A stretch of DNA of 64,000 bases from Mycolicibacterium iranicum (GTDB lineage Bacteria > Actinomycetota > Actinomycetes > Mycobacteriales > Mycobacteriaceae), in the NCBI RefSeq assembly GCF_014190915.1, contig NZ_JACHVU010000001.1, positions 682,001 to 746,000 on the forward strand, read 5' to 3'. A model generated the notes under the pieces. It did no database searches and was not told the origin of the DNA. It saw nothing but the letters and a program-made list of their open reading frames with translations. How positions within the stretch are numbered: position 1 is the stretch's first letter; every line of letters begins with the position of its first letter. The position numbers were made by a program, and so were the translations under genes. Below are positions 16,484 through 25,730 of this stretch, in pieces.

Positions 16484-17329
16484 ATGGCGGGGTTCGGTGA
16501 TGTCCTCGAATGGGTCAAGCATGAGGTCGGCGCGCGCGTGCCGAAGGCCGACCTCGATCAACGCGATGCGGACTACATCCGCGAACAACTGCCCGGGCTG
16601 TGGCTGCTGGCCTCGCTGTACTTCCGCGCCGACGTCCGCGGTCTGGACCGCATCCCGGCCAACGGGCCGGTGCTGCTGGTCGGCAACCACAGCGGCGGCA
16701 ACCTCCCGCCCGACACATTCGTGCTCACGCTGGCGTTCTGCTCGTACTTCGGCATCGAGCGCCCGTTCTACCAGCTCGCGCACAACCTGGTGGTGTCCAT
16801 GCCGGGCCTCGGGTCGCTGCGCAAGTTCGGCACCGTCGCCGCCAACCACGACAACGCCACGCTCGCGCTGAAGTCCGGTGCCGCGCTGCTGGTCTACCCC
16901 GGTGGCGACTACGAGGTGTTCCGACCGTCCTGGAAACGCCACGAGGTGGACTTCGGCGGACGCCAGGGATACGTGAAGCTGGCGCGCGAGGCCGGGGTGC
17001 CGATCGTGCCGATCGCGAGCGTCGGCGGCCAGGAGGCGGCGCTGTTCCTCGACCGCGGCCAGTGGCTGGCCCGGCTGCTGCGGGTCGACAAGATCGCCCG
17101 CCTCAAGAGCGTGCCCATCCTGCTGGCGCCGCCGTGGGGGCTGGCGGTCAGCGACATGGTGCCCCGGCTCCCGCTGCCGACCAAGATCGTGATCGAGGTG
17201 CAGGACCCGATCGATCCCGACGACATCGCGGGCAGCAGCGACGACGACGTCAACGACAGGGTCCTCGGCAGCCTGCAGTCGGCCGTGGACCGACTCGGCG
17301 CCGAGCGGCGATTCCCGATTCTCGGTTAG
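16484..17329 (+). CDS. Lysophospholipid acyltransferase-family protein
   Basis: 281 residues of the PlsC-like acyltransferase fold. The acyl-acceptor motif appears as LLVGNHSGGNLPPDTF, a variant of HX4D, followed by LLVYPGGDYEVFRPS (the family's substrate-binding loop) and REAGVPIVPIASVGGQEA. It probably acylates a glycerophospholipid or glycolipid at the membrane surface. Starts at ATG 16484, divergent from the helicase with 55 bases between. It is followed after nine bases by an SRPBCC protein, a pairing that suggests a lipid-related job for both. Confidence 0.85.
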   Translation: MAGFGDVLEWVKHEVGARVPKADLDQRDADYIREQLPGLWLLASLYFRADVRGLDRIPANGPVLLVGNHSGGNLPPDTFVLTLAFCSYFGIERPFYQLAHNLVVSMPGLGSLRKFGTVAANHDNATLALKSGAALLVYPGGDYEVFRPSWKRHEVDFGGRQGYVKLAREAGVPIVPIASVGGQEAALFLDRGQWLARLLRVDKIARLKSVPILLAPPWGLAVSDMVPRLPLPTKIVIEVQDPIDPDDIAGSSDDDVNDRVLGSLQSAVDRLGAERRFPILG

Positions 17330-17338
17330 GAGGCAGCG

Positions 17339-17773
17339 ATGCGACTTGCCCGCAGCGTGATGGTCGACGTCGAGCCGCACCTGGTGTGGAAGCACGTCAG
17401 CGACCCGGGGTGCTACCCGGAGTTCATGGCCAGCCTGGAGCGGTGGGAGACCGTCACCGACGGACCCGTCGGGGTGGGTTCGCGCTACACCGTGCACTGG
17501 AAGGTGGGTTCGGTCCCCATCGGCGGTGTCATCGAGGTGGTCGAGTTCGACGAGGCACGCGACCTGGCCTGGATCGGGATCACCGGCGTGACGCTGCGGG
17601 GACGGTTCCGGATGCGCGACGCCGGCGACGGTCGCACCAAGGTGACGTTCCGGCTGGCCTACGAGGCGCCCGGGGGTGTCCTCGGTCTGATCGCCGACTA
17701 CGTCGCGTCGCGGCAGGTGGCCCGCATCATGGACCAGACCGTCCGGCAGCTCAAGGTGCTCGTCGAAGGCTGA
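17339..17773 (+). CDS. SRPBCC (START/polyketide-cyclase-like) protein
   Basis: 144 residues with the helix-grip pattern of the SRPBCC superfamily: VDVEPHLVWKHVSDPGCYPE at the start and a long C-terminal helix DQTVRQLKVLVEG. These proteins bind hydrophobic ligands in a central cavity. TAGGAGG stands eight bases before ATG 17339. It is the second gene of a likely two-gene operon with the acyltransferase and may carry or sense a lipid; the ligand is unknown. Confidence 0.8.
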   Translation: MRLARSVMVDVEPHLVWKHVSDPGCYPEFMASLERWETVTDGPVGVGSRYTVHWKVGSVPIGGVIEVVEFDEARDLAWIGITGVTLRGRFRMRDAGDGRTKVTFRLAYEAPGGVLGLIADYVASRQVARIMDQTVRQLKVLVEG

Positions 17774-17791
17774 GCGACCCGCAACCGATCC

Positions 17792-18655
17792 TCAGCGAGG
17801 CGGGAAGTACATCTCCTGACGGACCGTGCACACCAGGTTCCCGTTGCGGTTGAACATCGTGCCGCTGGCCATCGCGAGGGTGTCGGCGCTGCTCGGCGAC
17901 GACTGTTCGTAGAGCAGCCAGTCCGACAGGTCGGCCGCCGAATGGAACCACACCGAATGGTCCCGCTGCGCCGACACCCTGACGCCGCCGCGTGCGGCGA
18001 AAGCCGGCTCGGTCAGCGTCACCGCCGACAGGTACGCCACCAGGGACGCCGTCAGCACCGGGTCGTCGGGAACACTGCCGTCGGGTCGCCACCAGATCCG
18101 CGACAGCGCGGGCGGCGCGGTCAAGGCGTCGACGATGCGCCGCTCGAACCACCGCAGGCTCGCCCACTGGCCCGGGGTCGTGTCGTCCGATTCCGCGAAG
18201 TGGGGCGCGACCTCGGGCAGCGATTCCGGTGGTGCGACCTCGGGAATGGGTGGCTGGTAGGTGACGGGTTCGGCGCCGGGGTTCCTCTCCTTGAACGACG
18301 ACATCGCCTCCAGCAGGATCTCGTCGCCCTGGCGGGCCGTCACCCGGCGCGCCGAGAAGGTCCGGCCCTCCTGCAGGGGGACCACCTCGAACGTCACCGG
18401 CTCTCGGGCGTCGCCGGGTCGCAGAAAGTAGGTGTGGACGCTGTGCGGGGTGCGGCCGCGCGCGGTCAGGCTGGCTGCCAGCAGTGCCTGGGCCGAGATG
18501 TGGCCGCCCAGAATGTGGTTGGCGGGCGCGGGCAGCTGCGCGCCGACGAACGACGACCGCCCCGACGCCTGTTCCGACGCCTGTGTCGACGAGGAATGGG
18601 TGCTGTCGGATTCGAGCTGCAGGGAGGCGAGCACGTCGCCCAGCGAGGAGGACAC
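17792..18655 (-). CDS. Acyl-CoA thioesterase II (TesB-like)
   Basis: 287 residues forming a tandem hotdog fold. Family features include GGHISAQALLAASLTARG, VHTYFLRPGDAREPV, SARRVTARQ and, near the C terminus, RDHSVWFHSAADLSDWLLYE with the active-site Asp, then SPSSADTLAMASGTMFNRNG. It hydrolyses medium to long acyl-CoA in the cytoplasm. The start is GTG 18655. It converges with the SRPBCC gene and lies 13 bases after the metallophosphoesterase stop in the same direction, so the two are likely cotranscribed. Confidence 0.9.
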   Translation of the reverse strand: MSSSLGDVLASLQLESDSTHSSSTQASEQASGRSSFVGAQLPAPANHILGGHISAQALLAASLTARGRTPHSVHTYFLRPGDAREPVTFEVVPLQEGRTFSARRVTARQGDEILLEAMSSFKERNPGAEPVTYQPPIPEVAPPESLPEVAPHFAESDDTTPGQWASLRWFERRIVDALTAPPALSRIWWRPDGSVPDDPVLTASLVAYLSAVTLTEPAFAARGGVRVSAQRDHSVWFHSAADLSDWLLYEQSSPSSADTLAMASGTMFNRNGNLVCTVRQEMYFPPR

Positions 18656-18668
18656 CCGGACATCTTGC

Positions 18669-19859
18669 CTAGGCGCTGCGCAGCGTCAGCAGGGTGATCT
18701 CGCTGGGGGCGAAAACCCGGAACGGCGGGCCCCAGAAACCGGTGCCGCGGCTGGTGTAGAGCTGGGTGCGTTCGCCGTGACGGCTCAGCCCGCAGACCAC
18801 GGGCTGCTCCAGCCGAACCAGGAAGTTGAACGGCCAGATCTGTCCGCCGTGGGTGTGGCCGGACAGCTGCAGGTCCACCCCCGCGCGGGCGGCGTGCACC
18901 ACCTGTTTGGGCTGATGGGCCAGCAGCAACACGGGCGACTGCGGGTCGGCGCCTGCGAGCGCGGTGCCCAGGTCGGCACCGTGACCGCGCACCCCCGAGC
19001 CGGCGGCGGTGGCGTCGTCGATACCGGCGACGACGAGCCGGTCACCGCCGCGCTCCACCGTGATGTGCCGGTTGTGCAGCACGTCCCATCCGATGCGTGC
19101 CATGTAGTCGAGCCAACCCTCGGCCTCACTGAAGTACTCGTGATTTCCGGTGACGTACACCCGCGCCGACGTCGCCCGCACGTCGGCCAGCGGGGCCGCC
19201 TGGGCGTCCCGGATCTCGGCGGTGCCGTCGGCGATGTCTCCGACGTGGCACACCACGTCGGCGTTCAGGGTGTTGACCCGCTCGACCACACCGGCCGACC
19301 AGCGGGCCCGGTCGATCGGCCCGTAGTGCGTATCGGTGATGACCGCGACGCGCAGCCCGTCCAGACCGCGCCCGAGGCGGGGGAGCGTCACGTCGAGGCG
19401 TCTGACCCGCGGTACCCGCATCGCCTCGAAGTGGCCCCAGCCCAGCAGGACGGCCACGACCGCGAGGACGACGACCGTGACGATCCGGGAACGCAGCGGG
19501 TCGGCGACACCGCCCAGCAGCAGACCCACCTCGAGGAGCTGGCCGAGGACCGACCACACGAACAGCACCCACGCCGCGCCCAGCAGCGCATCGCCGAGCG
19601 CGGCCGCCCGGTCCCGCCGGCGTGCGTGTCCGAGCATCATCGTCGCCGGCAGCGCCGCGAACGCCGCGGCGAACACCACCGAGCCGGCGACGACCACAGC
19701 GGTCGGCCACGCGGCGCCGCCGACCACCAGCGACCACCACGGCACCCCGAACAGCAGGGCCATGATCGTCAGCACGACGGCGACGCGTCGCCACCGGCGC
19801 CGGCGCCGCGGGCGCTCGTCGGCGGCCTGCTCGACCACCTCGGCGGGGTTGTCTGTCAT
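18669..19859 (-). CDS. Membrane-anchored metallophosphoesterase
   Basis: 396 residues. The N-terminal third holds about four transmembrane segments. The C-terminal part has the calcineurin-like metal-binding motifs in order: VITDTHYGP, VCHVGDIADG, YVTGNHEYF and LSGHTHGGQIWPF. It resembles the YkuE/YaeI group of phosphoesterases, some of which act on phosphatidic or lipid A-type intermediates. The active site should face the membrane surface. Substrate is unknown. Divergent from the SDR gene at 19930, 70 bases away. Confidence 0.88.
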   Translation of the reverse strand: MTDNPAEVVEQAADERPRRRRRWRRVAVVLTIMALLFGVPWWSLVVGGAAWPTAVVVAGSVVFAAAFAALPATMMLGHARRRDRAAALGDALLGAAWVLFVWSVLGQLLEVGLLLGGVADPLRSRIVTVVVLAVVAVLLGWGHFEAMRVPRVRRLDVTLPRLGRGLDGLRVAVITDTHYGPIDRARWSAGVVERVNTLNADVVCHVGDIADGTAEIRDAQAAPLADVRATSARVYVTGNHEYFSEAEGWLDYMARIGWDVLHNRHITVERGGDRLVVAGIDDATAAGSGVRGHGADLGTALAGADPQSPVLLLAHQPKQVVHAARAGVDLQLSGHTHGGQIWPFNFLVRLEQPVVCGLSRHGERTQLYTSRGTGFWGPPFRVFAPSEITLLTLRSA

Positions 19860-19929
19860 CTATCGAAAGTACCGGCGCGCTGTTCCGCCCCGGCCCGCCG
19901 CGGTGTTCAATAACCGGGGAGGTTTACAG

Positions 19930-20769
19930 ATGGCTGCAGTTTCGTTAATCACCGGCGGCGCCGGCGGCATGGGCCGGGCCACCGCCGACATCATCGGGCG
20001 CGACCACGCGGTGGTGCTGTGCGACGTCAGGCAGGACCGGCTCGAGGGGGCCGCGGCGGCCCTGGCCGACCGCGGTGTCGACGCGACCGCGGTGGTCTGC
20101 GACGTGACCGACCGGCAGGCGGTGAAGGACCTCTTCGCGAGGGTGACGGGCCTCGGCACGCTGGTGTCGGTCGTCCACACCGCCGGGGTCAGCCCGAGCA
20201 TGGGGGACGCCGAGTATGTGATGCGGACCAACGCGCTGGGCACCGTCAACGTCGACGAGGAGTTCTTCGCGGTCGCCCCCGAGGGCGCGGCGATCGTGAA
20301 CGTCGCGTCGATGGCCGCACACATGCTTCCCGCCGAGATCATCCCCACGTCGGCGTTTCCGGTTGCGCTGCAGGACCCCGACCGCTTCATGACCGAGATG
20401 ATGGCGGCCTGCGCGATCGCCCCGGAGGAGGCCCGCTCGGGAATGTCCTACGCGGTGAGCAAGAGTTTCGTCCGGTGGTACACCGTGGCGCAGGCCGAGC
20501 GCTTCACCGGGCGCGGGTTGCGCATCGTGTCGGTCTCGCCGGGGTCGGTCGACACCGAGATGGGCCGCCTCGAAGAGCAGGCCGGCGCGGGGGCGATGGT
20601 CGCCGACGCCGCAGTTCCGCGGTGGGGCAGGGCCGAGGAGATGGCCGAGCTGCTGGCGTTCTGCGCCGGCGACAAGGCCGGCTACCTCACCGGCACCGAC
20701 ATCCTCAACGACGGCGGTGTGATCGCCTCGATGACCGAGCGGGCCCGCGTCGCCGCCGAAAAGAGTTGA
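19930..20769 (+). CDS. Short-chain dehydrogenase/reductase
   Basis: 279 residues with a Rossmann fold: SLITGGAGGMGRATADIIG is the nucleotide-binding loop, NVASMAA carries the catalytic Ser, and the SGMSYAVSKSFVRWY segment supplies Tyr and Lys. Near the end it has GYLTGTDILNDGG. GGGGAGG lies eight bases before ATG 19930. An insertion between the Ser strand and the Tyr helix makes it slightly longer than the classical 250 residues. It heads a catabolic cluster with HOT-type dehydrogenase, thioesterase and two regulators; the substrate is probably an alcohol or hydroxyacyl compound, by inference. Confidence 0.88.
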   Translation: MAAVSLITGGAGGMGRATADIIGRDHAVVLCDVRQDRLEGAAAALADRGVDATAVVCDVTDRQAVKDLFARVTGLGTLVSVVHTAGVSPSMGDAEYVMRTNALGTVNVDEEFFAVAPEGAAIVNVASMAAHMLPAEIIPTSAFPVALQDPDRFMTEMMAACAIAPEEARSGMSYAVSKSFVRWYTVAQAERFTGRGLRIVSVSPGSVDTEMGRLEEQAGAGAMVADAAVPRWGRAEEMAELLAFCAGDKAGYLTGTDILNDGGVIASMTERARVAAEKS

Positions 20770-20826
20770 CACGCCTGGGTGTTCGCCACCGACCCGCAGT
20801 GCGCGCGCTGCCCGGCACCGGGCCGA

Positions 20827-20832
20827 TAGGAT
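20827..20832 (+). promoter_or_regulatory. -10 element of leaderless TetR gene
   Basis: TAGGAT fits TANNNT and ends seven bases before GTG 20839, so the transcript should begin at or next to the start codon. No convincing -35 element is seen, which is common in mycobacteria. Confidence 0.45.
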
Positions 20833-20838
20833 GTCGGC

Positions 20839-21462
20839 GTGCGTAGCCACGGCTGGGGCGGAAACACCCCCGCCTCCGACGAGGAGGCCATCGAGCGCAT
20901 CCTGAACGCCGCGGACGCGATCATCGCCGCCCGGGGGTCCTCGATGCGGATCGCCGACGTCGCGCGCGAACTCGCCGTGACGCGGCAGACCGTCTACCGC
21001 TACTTCCCGAGCACCGACGCGCTGCTGATGGCGTGCGCGATGCGCTCGGCCGACGGATTCCTCGACCAGCTGGCCGGGCACCTGCGGGGCTACCGGGAAC
21101 CCGCGGCGGCCATGGTCGAGGGCGTCGCGTTCACGATCGAGGCACTCGCCCACGACGACACCATCGAGTTCCTCTTCAATCAGCGTGGGCGGGGCGGACT
21201 GGTCCCGTCGATCACCTCCGACACCGCACGGGCCTTCGGCAGGGCACTGCTGCACCGGCTCGACGTCGACTGGGACGCTTACGGATACGACGACCTCGCA
21301 CTGGACAGACTCGCCGAGTTCGGTCTGCGCTCGATACATTCGCTGCTCCTCGACCCCGGCAGCCCGCCGCACCAGGGCGCCGAACTGAGGGATTTCCTCA
21401 GCCAGTGGCTCGGACCCGCCGCGGCCGGTCTGCCGTCGCGGTCGTCCCGCCGGACCGGCTGA
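20839..21462 (+). CDS. TetR-family transcriptional regulator
   Basis: 207 residues. The helix-turn-helix is RIADVARELAVTRQTVYRYF, preceded by AIERILNAADAIIAARGSS. The C-terminal domain is helical and carries QRGRGGLVPSITSDTARAFG. It starts at GTG 20839 with a leaderless layout and sits between the SDR and the HOT-type dehydrogenase, in the same direction, so it likely controls this catabolic cluster. Ligand unknown. Confidence 0.87.
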   Translation: MRSHGWGGNTPASDEEAIERILNAADAIIAARGSSMRIADVARELAVTRQTVYRYFPSTDALLMACAMRSADGFLDQLAGHLRGYREPAAAMVEGVAFTIEALAHDDTIEFLFNQRGRGGLVPSITSDTARAFGRALLHRLDVDWDAYGYDDLALDRLAEFGLRSIHSLLLDPGSPPHQGAELRDFLSQWLGPAAAGLPSRSSRRTG

Positions 21463-21564
21463 GCCCCACCCGCCCGTCCTCGTCGACAGCCGGGACGCGG
21501 GGCATAGTGGGTGCGACGATACGAGCGTCGACCGCCGTCGACCCGGAGCCGGGAGAAGTGCAGG

Positions 21565-22860
21565 ATGAGCTGCTGCCACGACAGCGCCGCCGAGGGCGCG
21601 TTCACCGTCGATGCCTCGCGCATCACGTTCGGGCGGGGGTGCCTCGCCGAGGTCGGGGACCGGGCCGCGGCGTGGGGCGTCCACCGGGTGGCGTTGTTCT
21701 CCGATCCCGTGGTCGCCGCGCTGCCGGTCTTCGACACCGTGCGGCAGTCGTTGCGCGACGCCGGTCTCGACGTGGTGTCCTACACCGACGTCCGGGTCGA
21801 GCCGACCGACGAATCCTTCCGGCGGGCAGCCGAATTCGCCACCGAGGTGCAGCCCGACGGGTACGTGTCGGTGGGCGGCGGATCGGTGATCGACACCGCC
21901 AAGGCCGCCAACCTCTACGCCAGCCACCCGGCCGACTTCCTGCACTACGTCAACGCGCCGGTCGGGGAGGGCGCGGCCGTGCCGGGGCCGCTGCGGCCAC
22001 ACCTGGCCTGCCCGACCACGTCGGGAACCGGCAGCGAGGTGACCGGCATCGCGATCTTCGACCTGTTGTCGATGGCCGCCAAGACCGGCATCGCGTCGCC
22101 GGCGCTGCGCCCGACCGAGGCGCTCGTCGACCCCGACTGCACGGACACCCTGCCCGCCACGGTGGTCGCGTGCAGCGGACTCGACGTGCTGTCGCACGCA
22201 CTCGAGTCCTACACCGCCCGTCCCTACACCCGCCGCACCGCACCGGACCGGCCCACGCTGCGTCCGATGAGCCAGGGCGCCAACCCGTGGAGCGACCTCG
22301 GCTGCCGGGAAGCGCTGACCCTGCTCGGGCGCTACCTGACGCGCGCCGTCGCGGATTCCTCCGACCGGGAGGCGCGCGAGCAGGTGATGTGGGCCGCCAC
22401 GCTGGCCGGCATCGCGTTCGGCAACGCCGGGGTGCACCTGCCCCACGCGATGGCCTATGCGGTGGCCGGCCAGGTCCGCGACTTCCGCCCCGAGGGCTAT
22501 CCTGACGCTGAACCCATTGTGCCGCACGGGATGTCGGTGATCCTCAACGCGCCTGCGGCGTTCCGGCTCACCGGCCACACCGACCCGGTGCGCCATCTGG
22601 ACGCCGCGGGACATCTCGGTGCCGACACCGCAGGGGCCGCCCCCGAGGACGCGGGCGCGGTCCTCGCCGACCACGTCATCCGGATCATGCAGGAGGTCGG
22701 CATGCCCAACGGCCTGGGTGGTGTCGGCTACACCGACGCGGACAGCCGGAGCCTCGCCGAGGGCACCTGGCCCCAGCAGCGACTGCTCGGCAACGCGCCG
22801 ATCGAGCTCGACAAGGCCCTGCTGGCAACGACTTTCACCCAGTCGATGCGGTACTGGTGA
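21565..22860 (+). CDS. Hydroxyacid-oxoacid transhydrogenase-like iron alcohol dehydrogenase
   Basis: 431 residues of the iron-containing alcohol dehydrogenase family, HOT/ADHFE1 branch. The start [20 protein letters not shown] and the glycine loop [18 protein letters not shown] are typical; metal ligands are expected at the Asp/His positions in [11 protein letters not shown] and [14 protein letters not shown], with a further His in [10 protein letters not shown]. This branch oxidises 4-hydroxybutyrate or L-3-hydroxybutyrate while reducing 2-oxoglutarate. GGGAGAAGTGCAGG precedes ATG 21565. It is followed after 10 bases by a thioesterase, so the operon handles hydroxy-acid or acyl-CoA intermediates. 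Confidence 0.88.
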   Translation: MSCCHDSAAEGAFTVDASRITFGRGCLAEVGDRAAAWGVHRVALFSDPVVAALPVFDTVRQSLRDAGLDVVSYTDVRVEPTDESFRRAAEFATEVQPDGYVSVGGGSVIDTAKAANLYASHPADFLHYVNAPVGEGAAVPGPLRPHLACPTTSGTGSEVTGIAIFDLLSMAAKTGIASPALRPTEALVDPDCTDTLPATVVACSGLDVLSHALESYTARPYTRRTAPDRPTLRPMSQGANPWSDLGCREALTLLGRYLTRAVADSSDREAREQVMWAATLAGIAFGNAGVHLPHAMAYAVAGQVRDFRPEGYPDAEPIVPHGMSVILNAPAAFRLTGHTDPVRHLDAAGHLGADTAGAAPEDAGAVLADHVIRIMQEVGMPNGLGGVGYTDADSRSLAEGTWPQQRLLGNAPIELDKALLATTFTQSMRYW

Positions 22861-22870
22861 GGTGGGGGGC

Positions 22871-23326
22871 ATGACCGGTCACCGCACCACCGACTACGGC
22901 TACTTCCTTCCGATCACCACCCGGTGGATGGACAACGACGTCTACGGCCACGTCAACAACGTGACGTACTACAGCTATTTCGACACCGTCGCCAACCACT
23001 ATCTGATCCGCGAGGGTGGGCTCGACATCCAGACCTCCCCGGTGATCGCCCTTGTGGTGGAATCGAAATGCTCCTACCGGGCTCCCGTCGCCTACCCGGA
23101 CGCGCTGCGTGCCGGACTGCGCGTGGACAAGCTCGGCAACCGGTCGGTGACCTACGGCATCGGGATCTTCGCCGACGATCCGGCCGATCCCGACATCCCG
23201 GGTGAGGCGGTCGCGCACGGCCACTTCGTCCACGTCTTCGTCGACCGCGAACAGCGCACCGCCGTCCCCATCCCGGAACCCCTCAGGGCGGCGCTGGCCA
23301 CGCTGGTCACCGAGGACACCCGGTGA
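22871..23326 (+). CDS. 4HBT-type hotdog acyl-CoA thioesterase
   Basis: 151 residues with the hotdog-fold signature of 4-hydroxybenzoyl-CoA thioesterases: [20 protein letters not shown], where the Asp of [11 protein letters not shown] is the catalytic residue. It would release CoA from a short or aromatic acyl-CoA. ATG 22871 follows GGTGGGGGG. Its TGA overlaps the next gene's GTG as GTGA, so it is coupled to the MarR regulator. Confidence 0.88.
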   Translation: MTGHRTTDYGYFLPITTRWMDNDVYGHVNNVTYYSYFDTVANHYLIREGGLDIQTSPVIALVVESKCSYRAPVAYPDALRAGLRVDKLGNRSVTYGIGIFADDPADPDIPGEAVAHGHFVHVFVDREQRTAVPIPEPLRAALATLVTEDTR

Positions 23327-23823
23327 CGGCGCCCGGGCGCCTCGATCCCGTCCAGCGGCGCGCCTGGCTGAGCTACATGCGGGTGTACCACCGCATGGAG
23401 TACGAGATGAACCGGCAGCTGCAGGCCGACTGCGACATGTCGCTGCCCGACTTCACGGTGATGAATGCCTTGACGCTGTCGCGTGATTCGCGCGCGCACC
23501 TCAACGTGCTGGCCACCACCATCGGTTGGGAACGCAGCAGGCTGTCCCACCACGTACAGCGGATGAGCGCGCGCGGACTGGTCGAGCGCCGGCGCTCCGA
23601 CTCCGACGGCAGGGCCACCGACGTCGTCCTCACCGAGGCCGGCCGGCGCGCGTTCGACTCGGCGGCGCCCTCGCACGCGGCATGGATCAGGACGCTGTTC
23701 TTCTCCGAACTCGACAGCGACCGTCAGGATCAGCTCGCCGACCTCCTCGAGGCGGTCTACGAGTCCATCCTGCGGCACGGCACGCTACCGCGGCCCGAGC
23801 TCGACGAGGACGGGCCGCGGTGA
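23323..23823 (+). CDS. MarR-family transcriptional regulator
   Basis: 166 residues of the MarR winged-helix family. Visible are SLPDFTVMNALTLS, LNVLATTIGWERSRLSHHVQ as the recognition helix region, and the wing RGLVERRRSDSDGRATDVVL. GTG 23323 overlaps the thioesterase stop. It is last in its operon and converges with an SDR gene. MarR proteins often control adjacent aromatic or acyl-CoA genes; the palindrome at 24626 is one candidate target, which is inference. Confidence 0.9.
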   Translation: MTAPGRLDPVQRRAWLSYMRVYHRMEYEMNRQLQADCDMSLPDFTVMNALTLSRDSRAHLNVLATTIGWERSRLSHHVQRMSARGLVERRRSDSDGRATDVVLTEAGRRAFDSAAPSHAAWIRTLFFSELDSDRQDQLADLLEAVYESILRHGTLPRPELDEDGPR

Positions 23824-23829
23824 GCGCGA

Positions 23830-24576
23830 TCAGAGCTGCTCTGCTCCGCCGTCGACGAACAACTCGGTACCGGTGACGAAGCTGCTCAGGTCCGACGCGA
23901 GATAGAGCACCGCCGAGGCGATCTCGTCCGGATGCCCGAGGCGCCCCAGCGGCACGTCGGCCCGAAGTCCGTCGAGCAGCGCCTGCTGGCCCTCCTCGGG
24001 AGCGAGCCCCTTGAGTCCCGGCGTCTCGACGGGCCCGGGGGTGACGGTGTTGACGCGGACGCCGCGACCGGCCAGTTCGGCCGCCCACGTCCTGCCCAGT
24101 GAACGGATGGCGGCCTTGGACGCGGCGTAGGCGCTGAACGACGGTGTGCCGTTGTGTGCGGCGGTGGATCCGGTCAGGACGATCGATGCGCCGGGGTTGA
24201 GCAGCGGCAGGGCCTTCTGCACGGTGTACACGGTGCCGTAGACGTTGGTGCCGAACGTCTCGGCCAGGTGCTCGGGGGTGATGTCCTCGAGGGTGGCGAA
24301 CTCCCCGCCGCCTGCGTTGGCGAAGACCACGTCGAGGCCGCGGCCGTGGGCCCGGATCGCGTCGAAGACGGCGTCGAGGTCGGTCGGCTGCGACACGTCG
24401 CCGCGGATACCGGTGGCCCGTTCCCCGATGGAGGCCGCGGCGGCATCGACGGTGGACTGCGTGCGCCCGGTCAGGAAGACGTGGGCGCCCTCGGCGGCCA
24501 ACCGCTGTGCCGTGGCCAGTCCGATGCCGGAGGTCCCGCCCGTGATCAGTGCTGTCTTGTCGTTCAGTAGTGCCAT
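23830..24576 (-). CDS. Short-chain dehydrogenase/reductase
   Basis: 248 residues, classical SDR: TALITGGTSGIGLATAQRLA for cofactor, NAGGGEF, TGSTAAHNG with the catalytic Ser region, SAYAASKAAIRSLGRTWAAE with Tyr and Lys, and a C terminus ending TGTELFVDGGAEQL. NADP(H) use is suggested by Arg in LTGRTQ. AGGAG precedes ATG 24576. It is divergent from a SnoaL-like gene with a perfect 14-bp palindrome between, and both may answer one regulator. Confidence 0.92.
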   Translation of the reverse strand: MALLNDKTALITGGTSGIGLATAQRLAAEGAHVFLTGRTQSTVDAAAASIGERATGIRGDVSQPTDLDAVFDAIRAHGRGLDVVFANAGGGEFATLEDITPEHLAETFGTNVYGTVYTVQKALPLLNPGASIVLTGSTAAHNGTPSFSAYAASKAAIRSLGRTWAAELAGRGVRVNTVTPGPVETPGLKGLAPEEGQQALLDGLRADVPLGRLGHPDEIASAVLYLASDLSSFVTGTELFVDGGAEQL

Positions 24577-24625
24577 TGCTGCGCTCCTGTGCTGTGGTGG
24601 ATGAGCTTCTGCCCATCACAACTTC

Positions 24626-24639
24626 GGTGACATGTCACC
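24626..24639. promoter_or_regulatory. Perfect 14-bp palindromic operator
   Basis: GGTGACATGTCACC is fully self-complementary and sits in the 84-base gap between divergent SDR and SnoaL-like genes, 21 bases before ATG 24661. MarR or TetR dimers bind such sites; the MarR gene at 23323 is the nearest candidate. Confidence 0.55.
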
Positions 24640-24660
24640 TATTCCCTGGAGGAGAATCCG

Positions 24661-25029
24661 ATGCCCGATTCCATCGAACACCTGATGCGCGCGAACCTGA
24701 TCGAGGTGTTCAACGAGCGCGACGAATCCCGGCGCGAGGCGGCCATCGCCGCCACCTATGCCGAGGACGTCCGCTGGACCGACGAGGACGGCGTGGTCAC
24801 CGGACGCGCCGAGCTGGCGACGAAATGCGTTCAGCTGCAGGCGAATCTGGGTGAGAGCCAGTTCGTGGCGGCCGGTCCGGTGCATCAGGTGCCCGGATTC
24901 GGGCATCTCGCGTGGAACCTCGTCGACCCCGCCACCGGAGCGACGGTCATGGGCGGCTTCGACGCGGCGCTGATCAAGGACGGGAAGATCACCGACCTGT
25001 GGACGGTCCTCATCCCCCCGCAGCCGTGA
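24661..25029 (+). CDS. SnoaL-like (NTF2-fold) protein
   Basis: 122 residues with the cone-shaped alpha+beta fold of the NTF2/SnoaL superfamily: an N-terminal helix pair ending AATYAEDVRWTDEDGVVTGR and beta strands through GFDAALIKDGKITDLW. Members are isomerases, hydrolases or ligand carriers, and the sequence alone does not choose. GGAGGA stands eight bases before ATG 24661. Divergent from the SDR gene across the palindrome, so the two are probably co-regulated. Confidence 0.78.
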   Translation: MPDSIEHLMRANLIEVFNERDESRREAAIAATYAEDVRWTDEDGVVTGRAELATKCVQLQANLGESQFVAAGPVHQVPGFGHLAWNLVDPATGATVMGGFDAALIKDGKITDLWTVLIPPQP

Positions 25030-25052
25030 GTGGCCGGGCCGACAAGCGGGTC

Positions 25053-25730
25053 CTAGTCCGCCAGCGCGGCGGCGATGTGGTCGGCGACCTCCGCGGCGAC
25101 GCGGCGCGTCACCGGGTCGGAGGCCGGACCGTAGCGATCGGCCGCCGCGTCGTACCGTGCCCCGGCGATGTTCCCGTGGTCGGCGTCCATCTCGATCAAC
25201 CGCACCGGCCAATCCGCCGTGTGCAAACGCCCGGCGAACTGCCGGCTGACCTCCGGCGGGACGACGTCGTCAGCGGTGCCGTGCAGCAGGGTGAACGGGG
25301 TCGGCACGTCGACGGTGCGCAGCTCGTCGACGACGTCGTCGGCACCCGAGACCGGATCGCGGACGACGAACGCCCCGGCCAGGCACACGGTGTGGGCCAG
25401 CGGGTAGCCGTGCCGGGACGCGTGCGCGGTCAGACCGGCGGCAGCGAGGCCGCCCAACGACCAGCCGACCACCGCGAGCGCGCCGGCAGCCTCACCCCAC
25501 GACCGGGCGAACTCCACCGAGGCCAGCAGGTCGGCGCGTCCGCCGTCGTCGCTGTGCGAATCCCAGTCGGGCGCGACGACACCGAGCCCGCGCTCGGCGA
25601 GCAGCTCGGCGAGGACGCCCACCGACGCGCGAGCGTCGGTCTGCGTGCCGTGCCAGAGCAGGACCCTGCGCGCCGACGGTTCGCCGAACAGGTCGACGGA
25701 CCGCCCGGGCGCGTACTGCTCCGTCCTCAT
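25053..25730 (-). CDS. Dienelactone hydrolase-like alpha/beta hydrolase
   Basis: 225 residues with an alpha/beta hydrolase core. LLWHGTQTDARASVG gives the oxyanion-hole loop, VGWSLGGLAAAG the nucleophile elbow with Ser, FTLLHGTADDVVPPE the acid Asp region, and MDADHGNIAG the catalytic His. It is short and lacks a lid domain, like dienelactone hydrolases or small carboxylesterases. ATG 25730 overlaps the upstream stop as ATGA, so it is translationally coupled to the epimerase-like gene. Confidence 0.85.
   Translation of the reverse strand: MRTEQYAPGRSVDLFGEPSARRVLLWHGTQTDARASVGVLAELLAERGLGVVAPDWDSHSDDGGRADLLASVEFARSWGEAAGALAVVGWSLGGLAAAGLTAHASRHGYPLAHTVCLAGAFVVRDPVSGADDVVDELRTVDVPTPFTLLHGTADDVVPPEVSRQFAGRLHTADWPVRLIEMDADHGNIAGARYDAAADRYGPASDPVTRRVAAEVADHIAAALAD

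Noticed and set aside
19945-22872. 975-codon minus-strand frame
   Set aside because: It spans four well-supported plus-strand genes and has no conserved motif; long antisense frames are expected at this G+C.
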